Shown here: piece by piece, positions 7,977-15,710 of the stretch | Position numbering within the stretch: the stretch's first letter is position 1 | How the letters are laid out: the number at the start of each line of letters is the position of its first letter | Assembly (NCBI GenBank): GCA_964614525.1 | Contig: CAZTPA010000010.1 | Location: forward strand, 1 to 63,710 | From: PWND01 sp964614525 | GTDB lineage: Bacteria > Bacteroidota > Bacteroidia > Bacteroidales > UBA7960 | Direction of reading: 5' to 3' | DNA: 63,710 nucleotides | Notes under the pieces: model-generated | Told to the model about the DNA's origin: nothing | What the model saw: the letters and a program-made list of their open reading frames with translations, nothing else | The model's database searches: none | Translations under genes and position numbers: made by a program

Positions 7977-8495
7977 ATGGCAAATGTTAATATAAAAAAA
8001 GTGAAATCTAGCGAGATAGAGTTTAAAGACAGACTTGTTAGTATCCAACGCGTAACTAAAGTTACAAAAGGTGGACGTACTTTTAGCTTTTCAGCTATTG
8101 TAGTTGTTGGGAATGAAAATGGTGTTGTTGGTTACGGTCTGGGTAAGGCAAAAGAAGTAACTACTGCTATCAGTAAAGGCATCGATGATGCCAAAAAGCA
8201 CCTTATTAAAGTACCTGTTTATAATGGAACTATTCCTCATGAACAACAGGGCAAATATAGTGGTGCGCTAGTGCTTGTTAAACCTGCAGCGAATGGTACT
8301 GGTGTTATTGCCGGTGGTGCAATGCGTGCTGTTCTTGAAAGTGTTGGGGTTACTGATGTTCTTGCTAAATCTAAAGGATCGTCAAACCCGCATAGTGTGG
8401 TGAAAGCTACTATTGATGCTCTTGTTAAATTAAGAGATCCTCTTACTGTAGCGCAGCAAAGAGGTGTATCGGTTGATAAAGTGTTTAATGGATAA
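7977..8495 (+). CDS. rpsE: 30S ribosomal protein S5 (uS5)
   Basis: S5 takes part in decoding accuracy and the mRNA entry helicase site. The protein has 172 residues with the double-stranded RNA-binding-like S5 N domain (RVTKVTKGGRTFSFSAIVVV) and the GAGG-type C domain. It is followed by a 188-base gap before rpmD, whereas the two genes are usually adjacent. Confidence 0.97.
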   Translation: MANVNIKKVKSSEIEFKDRLVSIQRVTKVTKGGRTFSFSAIVVVGNENGVVGYGLGKAKEVTTAISKGIDDAKKHLIKVPVYNGTIPHEQQGKYSGALVLVKPAANGTGVIAGGAMRAVLESVGVTDVLAKSKGSSNPHSVVKATIDALVKLRDPLTVAQQRGVSVDKVFNG

Positions 8496-8683
8496 TAGCT
8501 AATTGCATATCTTGAGGTTTCGAGTATGCTAAATAATAGATCTTATTCTTATTGATTATTTGCCATTTGTTTTGGTGCAATTAGAATAATGATTATTATC
8601 TGCTGGTTTAAAATAATGTTTTATTGCCAGATTGTGATAGCAAAAAATCAAAGTGATTAAAAGAATTTGTAATTTTTTTTCGA
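8496..8683 (+). promoter_or_regulatory. Structured intergenic region between rpsE and rpmD
   Basis: In most bacteria rpsE and rpmD nearly touch, but here 188 bases separate them. A perfect 9-bp inverted repeat (CTAATTGCA at 8499-8507 and TGCAATTAG at 8576-8584) would close a large stem-loop, and a second imperfect stem capped by CTGG/CCAG lies around 8610-8635. No TAnnTTTG promoter and no open reading frame were found. It could be an RNA leader or processing site; that is inference. Confidence 0.4.
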
Positions 8684-9157
8684 ATGAAAAAGTTAAAAGT
8701 AACAAAGATAAGAAGCGACATAGGACGCCCTGCCAGACAAAAGAGAACTCTTGAAGCTCTTGGCTTAAGAAAAATTAACAGCTTTAATGTTTTAGAAGCA
8801 AGTCCTCAGGTTTTGGGCATGATAGAGAAAGTTCGGCATATGGTTATAGCTGAAGAAGTTGATACACCTATTGAAAAAAAGACTAAAAAAGTCGCTTCAA
8901 AAGCTAAAGCTGAAACAAAGAAAAAGGAAGTAGGGAAAACTAAACAAGCTCCAAAAAAGAAAGAAGCTGAGGGTAGCAAACCTGAAATGAAAGTAACTGA
9001 GAAAAAAGAAGCTACAGCTAAAGCAAAATCAGAGAAACCTGCTGAAGCAGAAAAAGAGGCAAAACCTAAGAAGGAGACCGAAACAAAGTCTGAAAAGCCA
9101 GCTTCAAAAACAGTTGAAAATGACAATGAAAAATCTCAAGAGAAAGAAGATAAATAG
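8684..9157 (+). CDS. rpmD: 50S ribosomal protein L30 (uL30) with long Lys/Glu/Ala-rich C-terminal tail
   Basis: L30 is a small non-essential large-subunit protein. Residues 1-60 are an ordinary complete L30 (KLKVTKIRSDIGRPARQKRT, ending MIEKVRHMVIAEEVD). The frame then runs on without a stop for about 97 more residues that are almost wholly Lys, Glu, Ala, Thr, Ser and Pro. Typical bacterial L30 is about 60 residues, so the protein is more than twice the usual length. The tail is expected to be disordered and resembles in composition the tail of L17 in the same cluster. The start is fixed by the L30 homology. Confidence 0.9.
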   Translation: MKKLKVTKIRSDIGRPARQKRTLEALGLRKINSFNVLEASPQVLGMIEKVRHMVIAEEVDTPIEKKTKKVASKAKAETKKKEVGKTKQAPKKKEAEGSKPEMKVTEKKEATAKAKSEKPAEAEKEAKPKKETETKSEKPASKTVENDNEKSQEKEDK

Positions 9158-9208
9158 TAATTGTCGATAATATAGTTAATAGATTCGTAAACGTAATATT
9201 AGGATAAA

Positions 9209-9658
9209 ATGGATTTAAGCAATCTTAAACCGGCAAAAGGATCAGTAAAAACTCGTAAGAGAATTGGACGTGGAGAAGGTTCAGGTCGTGGTGGAACATC
9301 AACAAGAGGTCATAAAGGTGCTCAGTCTCGTAGCGGATATAAGAGAAAAGCAGGATTCGAAGGTGGTCAAATGCCTTTAGCACGTCGTGTACCAAAATAT
9401 GGATTTAAAAATATTAATAGGATTGAATATAGCGGTATTAATATAGATATTATTCAAAAACTTATTGACGAAAAAGGAATCGCCGAGATTAACCATGCAG
9501 TATTAGTTGAACTGGGACTTGCTTCAAGTAAGGATAAGGTTAAAATATTAGGAAGAGGCAAACTTACTGCAAAAATTGATGTTAGTGCTCACGCATTTTC
9601 TGCTGCTGCTGTTAAGGCAATTGAAGATAATGGTGGAAAAGTTAGTATTGTTAAATAA
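9209..9658 (+). CDS. rplO: 50S ribosomal protein L15 (uL15)
   Basis: L15 is a late-assembling large-subunit protein. It has 149 residues, begins MDLSNLKPAKGSVKTRKRIG and has the Gly/Arg-rich N-terminal extension GRGEGSGRGGTSTRGHKGA that threads into the rRNA, followed by FEGGQMPLARRVPKYGF. It sits between rpmD and secY as is usual. Confidence 0.97.
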   Translation: MDLSNLKPAKGSVKTRKRIGRGEGSGRGGTSTRGHKGAQSRSGYKRKAGFEGGQMPLARRVPKYGFKNINRIEYSGINIDIIQKLIDEKGIAEINHAVLVELGLASSKDKVKILGRGKLTAKIDVSAHAFSAAAVKAIEDNGGKVSIVK

Positions 9659-9720
9659 TTTAACTTTACAGAATATTTGAATTGCACATTTATATAATAC
9701 CATTTATAAAATAATAGTAA

Positions 9721-11049
9721 ATGAAACGATTTATACAGACCATCAAGAATATTTTTAGAATAGAAGACCTACGTGCAAGAATATTATATACACTGGGTAT
9801 TATACTTATATACAGACTGGGTTCATTTGTTGTATTACCCGGGGTTGATCCTGGACAATTAGCTGCTCTTCAGGCCCAAACGCAAGATGGACTTCTTGGA
9901 TTACTGAATATGTTTTCCGGAGGTGCATTTTCTAATGCATCAATTTTTGCTCTTGGTATTATGCCATATATTAGCGCTTCAATTGTTATTCAACTTCTTG
10001 GTATTGCTGTTCCTTATTTTCAAAAGCTTCAAAAAGAAGGTGAAAGTGGCAGGAAAAAGATTAATCAAATCACAAGATATCTTACAGTTATCATTACAGC
10101 TGCTCAAGCACCTGCATATATTGCAAACCTTGTTTCGCAATTACAGGTTGAAACTACCACTTATTTTATGGTTTCTTCTGTCATTATATTGATTGCTGGT
10201 ACTTTATTTGTAATGTGGCTTGGTGAAAGAATTACCGAAAAAGGGATTGGGAATGGTATCTCATTAATAATCATGATTGGGATTATTGCTAACCTTCCTT
10301 TTGCTCTGTTTGCTGAATTTGCGGCTCGTATTTCTGGACAAGGTGGTGGACTGGTAATCTTTCTTGTTGAGATTGTTGTACTTTTAGGTGTTATTATTCT
10401 TACTATTTTGTTGGTGCAAGGTACAAGAAGAATTCCGGTGCAATTTGCAAAAAGAATTGTGGGTAATAAACAATACGGTGGAGTTAGACAATATATTCCC
10501 TTAAAAGTTAATGCTGCCGGTGTAATGCCTATTATATTTGCTCAAGCAATTATGTTTATACCGATAACTCTAGTTGGATTTTCCGAATCCCTTAGTGGAA
10601 TAGCTGCCAGCTTTTCAGATTTTACCGGTTTCTGGTATAACTTTACTTTTGCTATATTGATAATTTTGTTTACATATTTTTATACTGCTATTACTGTTAA
10701 TCCAAATCAAATGGCAGATGATATGAAAAAGAATGGTGGTTTTATTCCGGGCGTTAAACCAGGAAAAAGAACTGCTGAGTTTATAGATAATGTAATGTCT
10801 AAAATTACTCTGCCTGGTTCATTTTTCCTTGCTTTTGTTGCTATAATGCCGGCATTAGTCAGTTTAATGGGAGTTACCGGGCAATTTGCTCAGTTCTATG
10901 GTGGAACTTCATTGCTTATTATGGTTGGAGTTGTACTTGATACTTTGCAGCAAATTGAGAGTCATTTGTTAATGCGTCATTATGATGGATTAACAAAATC
11001 CGGAAGGATTAAAGGCAGATCATCTTCTGCAATGGGCATGGCAGGATAA
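9721..11049 (+). CDS. secY: Protein translocase subunit SecY
   Basis: SecY is the channel-forming subunit of the Sec translocon in the inner membrane, working with SecE, SecG and SecA. The 442-residue protein has ten predicted membrane segments. The plug and pore region lies in GLLGLLNMFSGGAFSNASIF, and the conserved cytoplasmic loops GERITEKGIGNGISLIIM and RRIPVQFAKR are intact. It follows rplO, its standard place at the end of the spc cluster. No adk gene lies between secY and map. Confidence 0.98.
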   Translation: MKRFIQTIKNIFRIEDLRARILYTLGIILIYRLGSFVVLPGVDPGQLAALQAQTQDGLLGLLNMFSGGAFSNASIFALGIMPYISASIVIQLLGIAVPYFQKLQKEGESGRKKINQITRYLTVIITAAQAPAYIANLVSQLQVETTTYFMVSSVIILIAGTLFVMWLGERITEKGIGNGISLIIMIGIIANLPFALFAEFAARISGQGGGLVIFLVEIVVLLGVIILTILLVQGTRRIPVQFAKRIVGNKQYGGVRQYIPLKVNAAGVMPIIFAQAIMFIPITLVGFSESLSGIAASFSDFTGFWYNFTFAILIILFTYFYTAITVNPNQMADDMKKNGGFIPGVKPGKRTAEFIDNVMSKITLPGSFFLAFVAIMPALVSLMGVTGQFAQFYGGTSLLIMVGVVLDTLQQIESHLLMRHYDGLTKSGRIKGRSSSAMGMAG

Positions 11050-11062
11050 GCATGACTATGAT

Positions 11063-11854
11063 ATGATTGAATATAAAAATAAAGAAGAGATAGAATTAAT
11101 ACGTAAAAGTTCTTTGCTTGTTGCTAAAACGTTGGCTGAGGTTGCGCGAAACTTAAAACCCGGAGTTACTACCAAATATCTTGATAGTATTGCAGAGGAG
11201 TTTATATTAGATAATAATGCAACTCCCGGATTTAAAGGTTATAACGGTTTTCCCGCTACTTTATGTATGAGTCCGAATGAAGTTATTGTTCATGGAATTC
11301 CATCAAACAGAGAATTGAAAGAAGGAGAAATTGTTTCAATTGACTGTGGTGTTCTTCTTAATGGATTTTATGGAGATTCTGCATATACCTTTGCTGTTGG
11401 AGAAATTTCTGATTCACTCAAGCGGCTGTTAAAAACTACTTATCAAAGCTTGTTAAATGGTATTGAACAAGCCGTTGAAGGTAAAACATTGGGTGATATA
11501 TCAGCAGCTATTCAACAATTTGCTGAAAAATCAGGATATTCTGTCGTTAGGGAACTGGTGGGGCATGGTCTTGGAAGACAATTACATGAACCTCCTGAAG
11601 TTCCTAATTATGGAAGAAAAGGGAAAGGCCTGAAATTGAAGGAAGGTCTTGTTATTGCAATAGAACCTATGATTAATATGGGTAAAAGATTTGTAGTGCA
11701 AGAAAGTGATGGATGGACAATAAGAACTGCAGATCGAAAACCATCTGCACATTTTGAACATACAATTACTATCGGTAAAGAATCAGCAGATATTCTTTCA
11801 ACGTTTGAGTACATCGAAGAAGCAATTAAATTTAATACCAATAATAACGATTAA
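11063..11854 (+). CDS. map: Type I methionine aminopeptidase
   Basis: MetAP removes the initiator methionine from nascent proteins. It has 263 residues. The metal-binding residues of the family are visible: the Asp pair in SIDCGVLLNGFYGDSAYTF, the His in GHGLGRQLHEPPEVPNYG, and Glu residues in IAIEPM and FEHT. It starts 13 bases after the secY stop and is followed by infA, the usual arrangement. Confidence 0.97.
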   Translation: MIEYKNKEEIELIRKSSLLVAKTLAEVARNLKPGVTTKYLDSIAEEFILDNNATPGFKGYNGFPATLCMSPNEVIVHGIPSNRELKEGEIVSIDCGVLLNGFYGDSAYTFAVGEISDSLKRLLKTTYQSLLNGIEQAVEGKTLGDISAAIQQFAEKSGYSVVRELVGHGLGRQLHEPPEVPNYGRKGKGLKLKEGLVIAIEPMINMGKRFVVQESDGWTIRTADRKPSAHFEHTITIGKESADILSTFEYIEEAIKFNTNNND

Positions 11855-11866
11855 AAAAATAGATAT

Positions 11867-12085
11867 ATGGCTAAACAATCTTCAATACAACAAGACGGTG
11901 TGGTTATCGAATCTCTCGGTAATGCATTATTTCGCGTTGAACTTGAAAACGGGCATGTAATTACTGCTCATATATCAGGTAAAATGAGAATGCATTATAT
12001 TAAGATTCTACCCGGCGATAAAGTGAAGATTGATATGTCTCCATATGATCTGACTAAAGGACGTATCACCTTTAGATATAAATAA
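11867..12085 (+). CDS. infA: Translation initiation factor IF-1
   Basis: IF-1 is a small OB-fold factor that occupies the ribosomal A site during initiation. The protein has the canonical 72 residues, with the signature VIESLGNALFRVELENGHVI and ending GRITFRYK. It lies 12 bases after map and 31 before rpmJ. Confidence 0.98.
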   Translation: MAKQSSIQQDGVVIESLGNALFRVELENGHVITAHISGKMRMHYIKILPGDKVKIDMSPYDLTKGRITFRYK

Positions 12086-12116
12086 AAGAGTATTCCTAAT
12101 TACAAAAAATGGAAAG

Positions 12117-12233
12117 ATGAAAGTCAGAGTTTCTGTTAAGAAAAGAAGTCCCGAATGTAAAGTCATTAGACGCAAGGGCAAAATTTATGTAATTAACAAA
12201 AAAAACCCGAAGTTTAAACAACGTCAAGGGTAA
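12117..12233 (+). CDS. rpmJ: 50S ribosomal protein L36 (bL36), zinc-free type
   Basis: L36 is the smallest large-subunit protein. The 38-codon frame begins MKVRVSVKKRSPECKVIRRK and ends NPKFKQRQG, matching the family end to end. Zinc-binding L36 has three cysteines and a histidine; here only one cysteine remains (PECKV), with Asn and Phe at the third and fourth ligand positions, so this is the C-minus form common in Bacteroidota. Confidence 0.95.
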   Translation: MKVRVSVKKRSPECKVIRRKGKIYVINKKNPKFKQRQG

Positions 12234-12265
12234 AAATTTATTTTTATTTAATACGCAAAACTATT

Positions 12266-12643
12266 ATGGCACGTATAGCAGGAATTGACATCCCAAGAAA
12301 AAAACAAGGCTCAATTAGCCTTACTTATATTTACGGCATAGGAAGAAGCAAAGCTATAAGTATTCTTCAGGAAGCCGGAGTAGATGTTCATAAAAAAGTC
12401 GAAGAATGGAATGATGATGAAATTACTAATATTCGTAATTTGATTAGTGAAAAATATAAGGTTGAAGGAGCATTGCGTTCGGAAGTTCAAATGAATATTA
12501 AACGTTTGATGGATATTGGTTGTTATCGCGGAATTCGTCATCGTATTGGCTTGCCTCTACGTGGACAGAAAACCAAGAATAACGCCAGAACCAGAAAAGG
12601 CAAGAAAAAAACTGTAGCAAATAAGAAAAAAGCTGTTAAATAA
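12266..12643 (+). CDS. rpsM: 30S ribosomal protein S13 (uS13)
   Basis: S13 lies in the small-subunit head and contacts P-site tRNA and the large subunit. It has 125 residues, begins MARIAGIDIPRKKQ and contains the signature CYRGIRHRIGLPLRGQKTK. A 167-base gap follows before rpsK, where most bacteria have only a few bases. Confidence 0.97.
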   Translation: MARIAGIDIPRKKQGSISLTYIYGIGRSKAISILQEAGVDVHKKVEEWNDDEITNIRNLISEKYKVEGALRSEVQMNIKRLMDIGCYRGIRHRIGLPLRGQKTKNNARTRKGKKKTVANKKKAVK

Positions 12644-12810
12644 TTTTGAAGCCGCCATTTTTGGCTGCTTGATCAGATGAAACAAGCCTTGAGATAATTT
12701 ATCTAATAAAACTTGTCTTAACTAAGACACGAAAAATAAAAATTTTTGGCGAGTTACAGATGAGCACATTAATTAATAATTAAAAGACACATGAAATTAT
12801 AATTTAAATC
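12644..12810 (+). promoter_or_regulatory. Structured intergenic region between rpsM and rpsK
   Basis: Three inverted repeats are packed into this gap. The first is a 9-bp stem with one mismatch (12649-12657 and 12662-12670). The second is a 6-bp stem AGATAA/TTATCT (12692-12704). The third is a perfect 7-bp stem TGTCTTA/TAAGACA (12714-12729). The left arm ACAAG at 12682-12686 could instead pair with CTTGT at 12712-12716, which would exclude the third stem. No T-run follows, so it is not a plain terminator. A ribosomal protein binding leader is plausible, since S4 is encoded two genes downstream. Confidence 0.45.
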
Positions 12811-13209
12811 ATGGCAAAACAAGTTAAAGGTACACGTAGTGGAAAAAAAAGAGTAGTAAAAGTAGAACCCATCGGACAAGCTCATATTGCTGCTTCTTTT
12901 AATAATATTAATATTACCCTGACAAATAATAACGGAGACGTTATTGCATGGGCATCCGCCGGAAAAATGGGATTTAAGGGTTCTAAGAAAAATACTCCAT
13001 ATGCAGGACAAATGGCTGCTTCTGATGCAGCAAAAATCGCATATGACCAAGGTCTTAGGAAAATAAAAGTTTTCGTTAAAGGCCCTGGTTCAGGTAGAGA
13101 ATCTGCTATCAGAACTTTGCATGCTGCCGGCCTTGAGGTTACTGAAATAGTTGATGTAACTCCATTGCCACACAATGGTTGCAGACCACCTAAAAGAAGA
13201 AGAGTATAG
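12811..13209 (+). CDS. rpsK: 30S ribosomal protein S11 (uS11)
   Basis: S11 shapes the platform of the small subunit and the E site. The 132-residue protein ends in the family signature VTPLPHNGCRPPKRRRV. It is the first gene after the structured 167-base gap. Confidence 0.98.
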   Translation: MAKQVKGTRSGKKRVVKVEPIGQAHIAASFNNINITLTNNNGDVIAWASAGKMGFKGSKKNTPYAGQMAASDAAKIAYDQGLRKIKVFVKGPGSGRESAIRTLHAAGLEVTEIVDVTPLPHNGCRPPKRRRV

Positions 13210-13248
13210 TTTTGTTTTTACATTTGTTGATAAAAGAAAAAAAATAAT

Positions 13249-13854
13249 ATGGCACGGTATACAGGTCCTAGAACAAAAATTGCAAGAAAATTTGGCGATC
13301 CAATATTTGGAGCCGATAAAGCTTTTGAAAAGAAAAAATATCCCCCGGGGATGCACGGAGCTAATAAAAAAAGAAGAAAATTATCAGAGTATGGTATTCA
13401 GCTGCTTGAAAAACAAAAAGCAAAATACTCATATGGTATTTTAGAAAAACAATTTTCTAATCTTTTTGAAAAAGCCTCTAATAAAAAAGGTGTAACAGGT
13501 GAAATCTTACTTCAACTTCTTGAAGCCCGCCTCGACAACGTTGTTTTCCGTTTAGGAATTGCTCCCTCTCGAAGAGGTGCAAGACAATTGGTTAGTCACA
13601 GGCATATAACGGTTAATGGAAATGTTACAAATATACCATCGTACTCTGTTAAACCAGGTGATATTATTGGTGTGAGAGAAAAATCAAAAAATCTTGAAAT
13701 TGTTACTGAATCTCTAGCTTCCAGATCCAATGCTTATTCATGGCTTGAATGGGATGGTGATGATATGGTTGGAAAATTTATGAATTATCCTGAAAGGGAA
13801 ATTATCCCTGAAAATATTAAAGAGCAGCTAATCGTAGAATTATACTCTAAGTAA
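13249..13854 (+). CDS. rpsD: 30S ribosomal protein S4 (uS4)
   Basis: S4 is a primary 16S rRNA-binding protein and in E. coli the repressor of the alpha operon. It has 201 residues, begins MARYTGPRTKIARKFGDPIF, and has an S4 RNA-binding domain (LEARLDNVVFRLG, followed by RRGARQLVSHRHITVNG) near residues 90-125. N-terminal zinc-binding cysteines are absent. Confidence 0.98.
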   Translation: MARYTGPRTKIARKFGDPIFGADKAFEKKKYPPGMHGANKKRRKLSEYGIQLLEKQKAKYSYGILEKQFSNLFEKASNKKGVTGEILLQLLEARLDNVVFRLGIAPSRRGARQLVSHRHITVNGNVTNIPSYSVKPGDIIGVREKSKNLEIVTESLASRSNAYSWLEWDGDDMVGKFMNYPEREIIPENIKEQLIVELYSK

Positions 13855-13896
13855 TAATATTAATCAGGCTTTACTAAACCCCAAAAGAATAATTAA

Positions 13897-14889
13897 ATGG
13901 CAATATTAGCATTTCAAAAACCCGATAAGGTTATCATGCTGGAATCTGACGACAGAACCGGAAAGTTCGAGTTCAGACCGTTAGAACCCGGATATGGTAT
14001 TACAATTGGAAACGCATTAAGAAGAATTTTACTTTCTTCTTTAGAAGGTTTTGCAGTTACAGCTATTAAAATAGAAGGAGTTGACCATGAATTCTCTACA
14101 ATTAAAGGTGTAGTTGAAGATGTTACGGAAATGGTCCTTAATATTAAGCAAATTAGATTTAAACAGCAAATTGAAGGGGAAAATAGCGAGAAAATTACAG
14201 TTAATATTTCAGGTAAAGATGAATTCACTGCCGGAGATTTAAACTCTTATCTTTCAAATTTCCAAGTGCTTAATCCTGAGTTGATAATATGTAATTTAGA
14301 ACCTTCAGTTAACCTTACTATGGAGTTTACCATAGAACATGGTAGAGGTTATGTTTCTGCTGAAGACAATAAAGGATTAAATCCAATTATTGGACAAATC
14401 TCTATTGACTCGATTTTTACTCCAATTAAAAATGTGAATTTTCATGTTGAAAATTATCGTGTGGAGCAAAAAACTGACTATGAAAAATTGGTAATGAATA
14501 TTCAAACTGATGGATCTATTAATCCTAAAGACGCTCTTAAAGAAGCTGCTAAGATATTAATCCATCACTTTATGTTGTTTTCTGACGAGAAAATCACACT
14601 TGATACTGAAGAAAAATCTGCAAGTGAAGAGTTTGATGAAACTTCTCTTCATATGAGACAGTTGTTAAAAACTAAACTTGTTGATCTTGACTTATCTGTT
14701 AGAGCACTGAATTGCCTTAAAGCGGCAGATGTTGAAACTTTAGCTGATTTGGTCGTTCTTAATAAACATGATCTTCTTAAGTTTAGAAATTTTGGTAAAA
14801 AGTCATTGACAGAACTTGAAGATCTTATCAAGTCAAAAAATCTGACTTTTGGAATGAACCTTTCGAAATACAAATTAGACAAGGAATAA
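13897..14889 (+). CDS. rpoA: DNA-directed RNA polymerase subunit alpha
   Basis: The alpha subunit dimerises to scaffold RNA polymerase and contacts activators and upstream DNA. The protein has 330 residues. The N-terminal domain carries PLEPGYGITIGNALRRILLS, and the C-terminal domain from about residue 255 carries LDLSVRALNCLKAADVETL and FGKKSLTELEDLI. It lies between rpsD and rplQ. Confidence 0.99.
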   Translation: MAILAFQKPDKVIMLESDDRTGKFEFRPLEPGYGITIGNALRRILLSSLEGFAVTAIKIEGVDHEFSTIKGVVEDVTEMVLNIKQIRFKQQIEGENSEKITVNISGKDEFTAGDLNSYLSNFQVLNPELIICNLEPSVNLTMEFTIEHGRGYVSAEDNKGLNPIIGQISIDSIFTPIKNVNFHVENYRVEQKTDYEKLVMNIQTDGSINPKDALKEAAKILIHHFMLFSDEKITLDTEEKSASEEFDETSLHMRQLLKTKLVDLDLSVRALNCLKAADVETLADLVVLNKHDLLKFRNFGKKSLTELEDLIKSKNLTFGMNLSKYKLDKE

Positions 14890-14893
14890 GGAA

Positions 14894-15583
14894 ATGAGAC
14901 ACAGAAAGAAAAACAATCATTTGGGAAGAAAAACAGCCCATAGACATGCAACTCTTGCTAATATGGCTAGTTCACTTATTATTCATAAGAGAATTAATAC
15001 TACAGTGGCTAAAGCTAAAGCACTTAGAGTTTTTGTAGAACCACTTATAACAAAATCTAAACTTGACTCAACTCACTCAAGAAGAGTTGTTTTTAGCTAT
15101 CTAAGAGATAAGCATGCTGTTAGTGAGTTGTTTAGAGAAATTTCGCAAAAAATTGCTGAACGTCAAGGTGGATATACCAGAATATTGAAAACCGGATTTC
15201 GTAAAGGTGATGGCGCTGAAATGTGCTTTATTGAACTGGTAGATTATAACCTGAATATGCTAAAAACTTCTGAAGAAAAACAACAGAAGAGAACACGTCG
15301 TGGTAAATCAAAGAAAGTTGAAGCAACAGATTCTCAAAAAGAAACTACAACGCAAAAAACCGATACTCCGACTGAGGAAAAACCTAAAGAAGAAGTTAAA
15401 GCAGAGGCTGAAACTTCAACTGAAACTGTAAAAGAAGAAGTTGAAGAAGTAAAAGCTGAAAAGGATGTTGAAAATAAAGATGAAGCTTCAACTGAAGAAA
15501 ATATAGAAGATAAAAAAGAAGAGAAGGAAGAAAAAGAAGAGAAAACTGACGAAAAGAACGAAGAGGAAAAAAAATCAGAGTAA
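14894..15583 (+). CDS. rplQ: 50S ribosomal protein L17 (bL17) with acidic Lys/Glu-rich C-terminal tail
   Basis: L17 lies near the tunnel exit. Residues 1 to about 125 are ordinary L17 (MRHRKKNNHLGRKTAHRHAT, ending ELVDYN). A further 100 or so residues are Lys/Glu/Thr/Ala-rich and strongly acidic towards the end, predicted disordered. Extended L17 proteins are known in Bacteroidota, but the tail here is long. The gene starts 4 bases after rpoA and is the last gene of the ribosomal cluster. Confidence 0.96.
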   Translation: MRHRKKNNHLGRKTAHRHATLANMASSLIIHKRINTTVAKAKALRVFVEPLITKSKLDSTHSRRVVFSYLRDKHAVSELFREISQKIAERQGGYTRILKTGFRKGDGAEMCFIELVDYNLNMLKTSEEKQQKRTRRGKSKKVEATDSQKETTTQKTDTPTEEKPKEEVKAEAETSTETVKEEVEEVKAEKDVENKDEASTEENIEDKKEEKEEKEEKTDEKNEEEKKSE

Positions 15584-15613
15584 TCTTTCATTAGAATTTT
15601 CTTAATTATATAC

Positions 15614-15650
15614 AAAAGGATAAGGTTTTAGCAACTTTATCCTTTTTTAT
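15614..15650 (+). terminator. Intrinsic terminator of the ribosomal protein cluster
   Basis: The arms AAAAGGATAA and TTATCCTTTT pair over 10 bases. The stem extends by one G-U pair and three more pairs, and the right arm runs into a T-tract. It lies 31 bases after the rplQ stop and about 60 before eno, so it separates the two transcription units. Confidence 0.8.
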
Positions 15651-15710
15651 TTTTATCTTTATTGCTTCGTTTATGGAAAAAAAGTAAGTTAAATTTTAAA
15701 ATTAATTATT

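Noticed and set aside
8806..9126. Long minus-strand reading frame opposite the rpmD tail (106 codons rich in Ser, Phe and Ala)
   Set aside because: It is the antisense shadow of the Lys/Glu-rich tail; the composition follows from reverse-complemented AAA and GAA codons.
12119..12240. Absence of rpmJ considered as a gene loss because no long frame lies between infA and rpsM
   Set aside because: A complete 38-codon L36 frame is present at 12117-12233; it is only too short for automatic calling.
15334..15615. Minus-strand frame rich in Ser and Phe opposite the rplQ tail
   Set aside because: Same cause: the complement of a Glu/Lys-rich low-complexity sequence rather than a gene.
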